The notes under the pieces were generated by a model. The model searched no databases and had not been told where the DNA came from. It saw nothing but the letters and a program-made list of their open reading frames with translations. This document shows, piece after piece, positions 30,843-36,493 of a stretch of 36,493 nucleotides of DNA; positions within the stretch are counted from its first letter, which is position 1; each line of letters starts with the position of its first letter. Position numbers and translations under genes: made by a program. The stretch comes from a bacterium (GTDB lineage: Bacteria; Bacillota; Clostridia; Lachnospirales; Lachnospiraceae), in the NCBI GenBank assembly GCA_030539495.1, contig JAUNRX010000021.1, positions 1 to 36,493 of the forward strand, given 5' to 3'.

Positions 30843-32021
30843 TTATTCTTTCTTTGGCTTCTCACTATCGTATACAATCTTTCCATCAATAATGGTATAC
30901 CTTACCTTTGTAAATACCTCCATAGGATTTCCGTCAAAAATTGCGATATCCGCATCCTTTCCAACTTCGAGACTGCCAATTCGATCCGATACATTACAGA
31001 TCTCAGCCGCATTGATTGTGATTGCTTTTAACCCTTCTTCAACACCTAATCCTTCTCTTGCTGCAAATCCAGCGCAGATACATAAATCATGAATTCTTGT
31101 AACCGGATGATCAGTCATAATTCCAATCTTAATCCCTGCCTTATGCAAGATTCCTACTGTCTTAAAATCTGAATTCTGTGTCTCTATCTTATTACGAAAT
31201 GCCAGTGATGGGCCTACAATGGCTGGAAAACCGGATGCCTTGATTTCATCCACGATTAAATGCCCTTCCGTACAGTGGTCTAGGGTCATCCTTAGATTAA
31301 ATTCTTTTGCGATACGGATAGCTGTTAAGATATCATCCGTTCTATGCACATGTGCTTTTAATGGAATCTCTCTATTTAGAACGGGAAGCCAGCATTCTTT
31401 TCGAAAGTCCATGTCAAACTGGTCTCCTGCTTTTTTCGCTCTTTCCTTTTTCTCCTTATATTGCTCTGCTTTAAATAATTCTTCTCGTAGAAATGCAGCA
31501 ATTGTCATACGTGTGGATGGCAACATAGATTTTCCATTATAATTAGTTTTAATATTTTCACCAAATGCAATTTTCATTGCAGCAGGTTCTAGGACTACCA
31601 TATCATCAATACATCGTCCATAGGTTTTGATAAAGACAAATTGGCCTCCAACTACATTGGAACTGCCAGGTCCAACCATGGCGCCTGTAATTCCTGCACT
31701 TAAGGCATTATGAAAAGAACTATCCATTACATTTATTCCATCTAATGCTCTAAGATAAGGAGTCAGTGGATGATTTAGCTCGTTACAGTCATCTCCCTCA
31801 AACCCCTTTCTTGCTTCCGTAATTCCCAAATGGCAATGTGCCTCAATAATTCCCGGAAGTACCCAGGAATCTGTAGCATCAATTACTTCTGTAATCTTAC
31901 TTTGATCCTTGGTATACTTTTCTCCAACTTCAATGATTTTTTTATCCTTTATTAAAACATAGCCATGCTCGTATGTTGCACCAGCCATTGTCATTACTTT
32001 TCCGTTCTTGATTAATAACAT
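30843..32021 (-). CDS. Amidohydrolase family metal-dependent hydrolase
   Basis: A 392-residue cytoplasmic amidohydrolase of the imidazolonepropionase/dihydroorotase-like superfamily. Metal-binding H62-C-H64 lies in IEAHCHLGI; further conserved segments are PLKAHVHRTDD, MTLDHCTEGH and GIMTDHPV, and the C-terminal beta-sandwich shows the usual GSLEVGKDADIAIFDG. The substrate is unknown; similar clostridial proteins are annotated as dipeptidase-like or cyclic amide hydrolases. ATG 32021 follows AGGAG by ten bases. The only 79-bp gap to the lyase gene holds that gene's terminator and no obvious promoter, so read-through from the lyase gene is possible. Confidence 0.9.
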   Translation of the reverse strand: MLLIKNGKVMTMAGATYEHGYVLIKDKKIIEVGEKYTKDQSKITEVIDATDSWVLPGIIEAHCHLGITEARKGFEGDDCNELNHPLTPYLRALDGINVMDSSFHNALSAGITGAMVGPGSSNVVGGQFVFIKTYGRCIDDMVVLEPAAMKIAFGENIKTNYNGKSMLPSTRMTIAAFLREELFKAEQYKEKKERAKKAGDQFDMDFRKECWLPVLNREIPLKAHVHRTDDILTAIRIAKEFNLRMTLDHCTEGHLIVDEIKASGFPAIVGPSLAFRNKIETQNSDFKTVGILHKAGIKIGIMTDHPVTRIHDLCICAGFAAREGLGVEEGLKAITINAAEICNVSDRIGSLEVGKDADIAIFDGNPMEVFTKVRYTIIDGKIVYDSEKPKKE

Positions 32022-32053
32022 GATTCGTCAACTCCTCTGCATATAGGATATAC

Positions 32054-32090
32054 AAAAAAACGCCATAATACTCTACGTATTATGACGTTT
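32054..32090 (-). terminator. Terminator of the PL9 lyase gene
   Basis: AACGCCATAATA and TATTATGACGTT pair over 12 bases with one mismatch, followed on the minus strand by seven Ts. It lies just past the lyase stop codon. Confidence 0.85.
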
Positions 32091-32100
32091 TCGTTAATCA

Positions 32101-35100
32101 CTATTTCACTTTAACACTCTTAACTGTGCTATAGCTTCCGTATACTTTCTTACCATTTATTGTTTTGTAAGCTCTTACTCTAACATAAATAGTCTTCTTC
32201 TTGCTTAATTTAGTAATTGTTTTTGATGTTTTCGTTGTATATCCTGCAACTTTATATTTTCCTTTTTTAGAAGTCTTATAGGAAATCTGATATCCGCTTG
32301 CTCCAGTAACTTTCTTGTAGCTTACTGTTGCCGTTCTTGATTTCTTAGAGGAAACTTTAATGCTGCCTACTTTCTTAGGAACAATGTTAAAGTATACTTT
32401 TTTTGTTCCAGTATACTTTCCTTTTCCTTTGATCGTAATAGTTGCTTTACCTGTTTTAACATTGTTTTTATAAGAAACTGTGTAATCTGTTCCTTTTTTC
32501 AGTGCCTTTTTGTTGTACTTTAATGTTACTGCTGGTTTAATTGCTTTACCAGTGTATGTTTTATTACTAATGCTTGATACTTTTACTTTAGTAATTGCTA
32601 CTTTCGTAACTGGTTTCATCGTTGGTTTTACGGTTGGATTTGGAGTTGCAGGTTTTTGTGTTGGTTTTGTTGTTGGTTTAGCTGTTGGTGCTTGTGTAGC
32701 TGGTGTTTCTGTTGGAGTTACCACTGGTTTTGAACCAATTTCTGTTCCAATAACAATTACAGTTGGATTAGCATTTGCAGTAAATCTTGCACCAGTATCA
32801 GCTGCAGCTTTATCTGTTAATTTTAAGAAGTCACCAAGGTTGATCGTTCCATCTTGATTAAACGTTGGAGTTACTGTTTCTGTACTTGCAAACCAAGAAT
32901 CATTTACTGAAACGTCAGCTGCATTTACACCATTTAAGTAATTTGTTGCATCTACAATTGCATCTTGTTCTTTTACTTCGATATAATCTGTTTTTGCTGG
33001 TTTATAAGAAAGGAAACCAGTTACTTCATACTCTGTTTTTGCTGCATTTGTATATAAAGCAAGATTCTCTGCTTGGTTTGCAAATGAAGTTACATTATAT
33101 ACTTTTGGATCAGGACCCGAGTTACTAGTAACCCCTTTTGCAAGGTTGTTAAAGGAAACAGAGTTCTTTAAGATATGGGCACCAGGCATGCTTTCACCAC
33201 CTAGTTTAAATCCATTACCTTCACCAATCTGAGTATTACCGGAATCTTCAGTTAATTTACCATTGCTGTATGCAACACAGGAATCGATTGTTACAGCACC
33301 GATAGAACCGGATGTAGATTTTGCATATAGATCCCAGCCATCATCGATATTGTGGTGAGAAATACAGTAACGGAATACGTTGTTATCACCTACAGTAATC
33401 TTTGCTGCAAAACCGTCAGCATCATTTGCTAAAGGATCACAGCTGTTATATACTTCAACACTTTGAACTAAGTTGTTGCTAGGCCACATTGCGTAGCTTT
33501 CTTCCGATGAACCATTGATTTGTAAACCTGTATCTGCATTGTCATGGATTAATAATTTCTCAGCGATATTATTATTTCCTTGAATATGCATTGGTTTACC
33601 TTGTTTTGTATTCTTGATTTCAAGATTGTAAATATGCCAGTAGTCAGCTTTTAAGATAATACCGCCTGTCGTAGAGTCAGCAAAATTTAATACTGCTTTT
33701 TCACTTGGATCAGACATTAATGTAATACGTTTTTCAGCAGTGCCGTTAAGTCCTCTTGGAATTTCAATTGCACTTGATAACTTGTATTCTCCACCTAAAA
33801 GGATGATTTCTTGTCCTGGCTGTACGAAAGCTACTGCTGTAGAAATGTCTAATGGGCTTGCCTTTGTTCCTTTTCCATTAGCAGTTCCTTGAGGAGATAC
33901 ATAGATTGCATTTTCTTCTGTACCATATGCTTTTACTGTTACTTCCAAAGTAGAAGTAATTGGATCATAAGAAGATAAATCAGTGTATGCAGGTAAGTCT
34001 TGAGCTTCTTTTACAGCTGGCGTAAATGTTACTTTTAATTTATTTGTTCCCTGTGTTAATGTAACAGGGATTTCTTTTCTTTGTTTTGCAAGAACAGGAA
34101 CATCCTTTACAAGGATTTTACCAGCTTGATCAGCAATTTGAATGTTACCTGCTACATTAGAAACAAATACTGGTTTGTAATCCGTACTTGATGTTGTCTT
34201 TGTTGTATCAGATTTGATTGTAGGTTCAATCTTTGTAATTTCTCTTTCTGGTAAAACATAAGGATCTTCTTCTGGTTTTACAGTAGTAAAGGTGTAATCA
34301 GTTACAGTTGCGGTAATCTTACGTCCTACTACAAAACCAACATAGAGTTTGTCAGCATCCTGAGTTAAAAGAGTTTCGTCATAACTAATTAAATTATCAT
34401 ATTTTTCACCATTTTGGTCTTCAAATTGTGCAAGGTAACCACCATTACATCTTTGTAAGGTAAAGGTATATTCTTCACCATCAAAGAAACGTGGAGCATT
34501 TGGAGTTCCAGCTGCATTTGCTTTGTCTAAGTTGAAATTAGGATCAAAGTTCTTAGTTGCATCCATCACACGTTTTCCAGCTTGGGAATCTGTTGGTGCT
34601 TCTGTGTATCCTGTAATCGTACGAAGTCCAGGAATACCATATAAGTATTCTTTATTTACAGGATCAACAGTGAAACGAGTTACCATGGAAGCGACAGAGT
34701 TCATGTATCTTGCATCATTTACAGTGTCTAACGTATCTACTGCCATAATACCGAAGCCAGACTGATTGTCTTTACTAGCGGAATTATCTACTCTAAACGT
34801 TGCAGTTAATGTAAAGTTTTCTTCCTTAGGATCGATTTCTGTATAGTAGTAACTGAATTGATCTTCACTTTCTGCAATTTTACCTGAAGTGTTGTTCATT
34901 GTGATTGTTCCATCGGCATTTACTTTGATTTCACTTCCTTTGGAACCAGAACCTACAAGGCCGGATAACCATCGTTCTGCTTGTTTTTGTATTGTTTTGT
35001 TTATTGTAGCAGTCTTTGTATCTGCCCCTCTCACTGCAGTAACTGTAATTTCATATTCCTTTAATGCAGTTAAGTCTGTCGTGATTACGTATTCAGTATC

Positions 35101-36177
35101 TTTTAACCCTTTTACAACGTCTACTACGTTATCTGTACCTACTTCTTTGTAAGAAATGTTATATGTATCTGCTTCGGACACTTTTTCCCAAGCTAATTGT
35201 AATGATGAATTCTTTCCTGTTAAAGCTTTTGTAATCTCAAAAGAATCTAATGGTCTTACATAATCATTTACTGCTAATTCGGAAGAACTCTTAACCTCTT
35301 CTTCTCCTGCACGGTAAGCATTTACTACAACTTTAAAGTTACCACTCTTGGTTGGTTTTAATGCTATGGAACCTTCATTTCCTTCCGTTCTATATGTAGC
35401 TTTTGTATCTACTTTCCCGTCTGCATCAATAAGCTGTGCTACGACACGATCCGCTCCGCTATTGGAGATATCCATTTTCCAGTTTACTAGTATTTGACTT
35501 GTACTTACTGGATTTACTTTGGCAGATAGTAATTGAGGTGCAGTAACGCTTGACCATTCAGGTCTTTCAGGTTCTGCTATTCCTTCTTTCTCCTCAGCTA
35601 CGTCTAAGTAGAATACATTTACACCGCCACTTGGGGATGCAAAATAATAATCGCCTGCTTCTGTAATCTGGAATGTAATTGGAGTAATTACAGTAGTCGT
35701 ATTAATTGCTACAGGGAATGTGGTTACTACTTCGCCACCTGCTTTGTATAATGCAAAGTTACGTTCTCCTCCACCACTTAATGCATAGAGTGTAACAGTT
35801 GCTGCGCCTTCTGTTTTAAAATGAATGGAGCGTTCCGTTTCTGAACCTGTTCCATTTAATTTAATTGCATTTACAAAGTCCCAGTTTGTCTGTCCCTCTT
35901 TTTCCATGGCAGCAATATCTACTTTTTTTGAAGAAGTTGCATTGATCGTATATCCATCAAATACGGTATTTGCAGCAATTGATTTCACATTTAATTTGGA
36001 TGGATTTAATATACTATGCATCCATACTTTTTGAGCATCTTGCTGTACTGCCATGTTTAAACCGCTTGCATCAATTGCTGGAGATGCATAGACAAGTCCC
36101 ATCTGAGGCATTCCAGTAGCAATTACTGTTACTGTTGCTACAGAAGCAACAGTTCTTTTGAAAAGGTCTTTTCTCAT
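32101..36177 (-). CDS. Secreted multidomain PL9 pectate lyase
   Basis: A 1358-residue secreted enzyme that cleaves polygalacturonate by beta-elimination. Order: signal peptide (1-31, ending VYASPA); a beta-sandwich likely carbohydrate-binding domain (about 60-200); two fibronectin-III-like domains (about 212-395); another beta-sandwich module (about 397-640); a linker domain; then the PL9 parallel beta-helix (about 755-1110), recognised by AIYVSPQGTANGKGTKASPL, the catalytic-lysine segment DADGFAAKITVG (Lys about 926) and SHHNIDDGWDLY. A Pro/Thr linker (about 1146-1197) leads to a lysine-rich C-terminal tail of two small beta domains, which may bind the cell wall. AGGAGGAG precedes the ATG. 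A cre-like palindrome lies upstream. Confidence 0.93.
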   Translation of the reverse strand: MRKDLFKRTVASVATVTVIATGMPQMGLVYASPAIDASGLNMAVQQDAQKVWMHSILNPSKLNVKSIAANTVFDGYTINATSSKKVDIAAMEKEGQTNWDFVNAIKLNGTGSETERSIHFKTEGAATVTLYALSGGGERNFALYKAGGEVVTTFPVAINTTTVITPITFQITEAGDYYFASPSGGVNVFYLDVAEEKEGIAEPERPEWSSVTAPQLLSAKVNPVSTSQILVNWKMDISNSGADRVVAQLIDADGKVDTKATYRTEGNEGSIALKPTKSGNFKVVVNAYRAGEEEVKSSSELAVNDYVRPLDSFEITKALTGKNSSLQLAWEKVSEADTYNISYKEVGTDNVVDVVKGLKDTEYVITTDLTALKEYEITVTAVRGADTKTATINKTIQKQAERWLSGLVGSGSKGSEIKVNADGTITMNNTSGKIAESEDQFSYYYTEIDPKEENFTLTATFRVDNSASKDNQSGFGIMAVDTLDTVNDARYMNSVASMVTRFTVDPVNKEYLYGIPGLRTITGYTEAPTDSQAGKRVMDATKNFDPNFNLDKANAAGTPNAPRFFDGEEYTFTLQRCNGGYLAQFEDQNGEKYDNLISYDETLLTQDADKLYVGFVVGRKITATVTDYTFTTVKPEEDPYVLPEREITKIEPTIKSDTTKTTSSTDYKPVFVSNVAGNIQIADQAGKILVKDVPVLAKQRKEIPVTLTQGTNKLKVTFTPAVKEAQDLPAYTDLSSYDPITSTLEVTVKAYGTEENAIYVSPQGTANGKGTKASPLDISTAVAFVQPGQEIILLGGEYKLSSAIEIPRGLNGTAEKRITLMSDPSEKAVLNFADSTTGGIILKADYWHIYNLEIKNTKQGKPMHIQGNNNIAEKLLIHDNADTGLQINGSSEESYAMWPSNNLVQSVEVYNSCDPLANDADGFAAKITVGDNNVFRYCISHHNIDDGWDLYAKSTSGSIGAVTIDSCVAYSNGKLTEDSGNTQIGEGNGFKLGGESMPGAHILKNSVSFNNLAKGVTSNSGPDPKVYNVTSFANQAENLALYTNAAKTEYEVTGFLSYKPAKTDYIEVKEQDAIVDATNYLNGVNAADVSVNDSWFASTETVTPTFNQDGTINLGDFLKLTDKAAADTGARFTANANPTVIVIGTEIGSKPVVTPTETPATQAPTAKPTTKPTQKPATPNPTVKPTMKPVTKVAITKVKVSSISNKTYTGKAIKPAVTLKYNKKALKKGTDYTVSYKNNVKTGKATITIKGKGKYTGTKKVYFNIVPKKVGSIKVSSKKSRTATVSYKKVTGASGYQISYKTSKKGKYKVAGYTTKTSKTITKLSKKKTIYVRVRAYKTINGKKVYGSYSTVKSVKVK

Positions 36178-36254
36178 AAATAGTTCTCCTCCTTTATAGG
36201 TAGCTATCTGGTCTGTATAAAACCAATCTAACCTTATACTATATATTATCCACA

Positions 36255-36274
36255 GATTGAAAGCACTTTCAATC
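36255..36274 (-). promoter_or_regulatory. cre-like palindrome upstream of the PL9 gene
   Basis: GATTGAAAGCACTTTCAATC is an 8-bp inverted repeat around GCAC. The core TGAAAGTGCTTTCA (minus strand) differs from the CcpA consensus TGWAANCGNTNWCA at one position. The minus-strand TTGAAA inside it may also be the -35 of a promoter with GATAAT 16 bases downstream, so a bound regulator would block transcription. A catabolite-repressed pectinase would fit. The plus-strand T run after it could also let it act as a terminator. Confidence 0.5.
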
Positions 36275-36493
36275 TTTTTTTATCTATTTTTTATATTTTT
36301 TTATGATATAGTGACATATTATTGTCATATTTATATACATTTTTATTAAATCTCTTACAAATTATTCACATTACAGTGTATCCCCCCTTAAAATGTTTTC
36401 TTTTTACATACACATTATACAATATATTGAATAAGCATTTTGTAATTACTTACATTTTATGTAAAACCTATACTTTTCTTTTTTATGTAAAAA
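36275..36493. other. A/T-rich upstream region with no gene
   Basis: No gene or ribosome-binding site is visible. TGACA/TGTCA at about 36312-36327 is a short inverted pair, and TTTTATGTAAAA-like repeats occur at 36456-36493. The region may hold distal control elements of the lyase gene or of a divergent gene outside the window. Confidence 0.5.

Overview
The base composition is low-GC, with genes carrying AGGAGG-type ribosome-binding sites, many short intrinsic terminators, DUF4003, BMP lipoprotein and Crp-like genes, a domain-permuted GH3 glycosidase and a large secreted PL9 pectate lyase. Together these suggest a plant-polysaccharide-degrading, probably spore-forming clostridium, most likely a Lachnospiraceae member in the Lachnoclostridium phytofermentans neighbourhood. 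This assignment is inference from gene types, not a database match. Most genes lie on the minus strand; only the iron-alcohol dehydrogenase and a block at 20.0-22.2 kb lie on the plus strand. No rRNA, tRNA or CRISPR array was seen.

Layout. Positions 1-9.4 kb hold small minus-strand units: a PadR regulator with its partial partner, an ATC-hydrolase-family protein, a MATE exporter, an adenosine-deaminase-like hydrolase, an effector-binding protein coupled to a truncated 2H phosphoesterase, a YcxB-like/GNAT pair, and a GT2-GtrA fusion with a phosphodiester glycosidase. Two tiny paralogous hydrophilic proteins (1413-1580 and 5539-5718) sit among them. Positions 9.4-17.8 kb hold a BI-1 membrane protein, a strongly promoted Fe-alcohol dehydrogenase (+), a second MATE with an NADH pyrophosphatase, and a TetR-ATPase-permease-permease ABC operon.

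Positions 17.9-19.9 kb hold a recombinase consisting of a catalytic domain only, and a ribbon-helix-helix coiled-coil protein. Both lie downstream of clustered TGTAA/ATACA repeats. Positions 20.0-22.5 kb hold a small membrane peptide, an orphan nucleoside-type BMP lipoprotein and a Crp/Fnr-like regulator, followed by five consecutive near-perfect hairpins bracketed by a duplicated terminator.

Positions 22.5-26.5 kb hold DUF4003 and the strongest candidate for an undescribed system. An ECF-like sigma factor overlaps a single-pass membrane protein with an SH3-like ectodomain, the presumed anti-sigma factor. Upstream lies a near-duplicate of that ectodomain protein lacking the cytoplasmic 51 residues. 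Three copies of one distinctive promoter/operator (TTTTGAAA-N11-TTTCAAAA-GTATATAT) precede the sigma gene and the duplicate. Positions 26.7-36.5 kb hold carbohydrate and small-molecule metabolism: AraC regulator plus permuted GH3, an amidohydrolase, and the 1358-residue PL9 lyase behind a cre-like palindrome.

Other unexplained structure: an 85-bp structured element occurs three times (twice exactly between a stop codon and its terminator), and two genes have their Shine-Dalgarno sequence inside a long hairpin.
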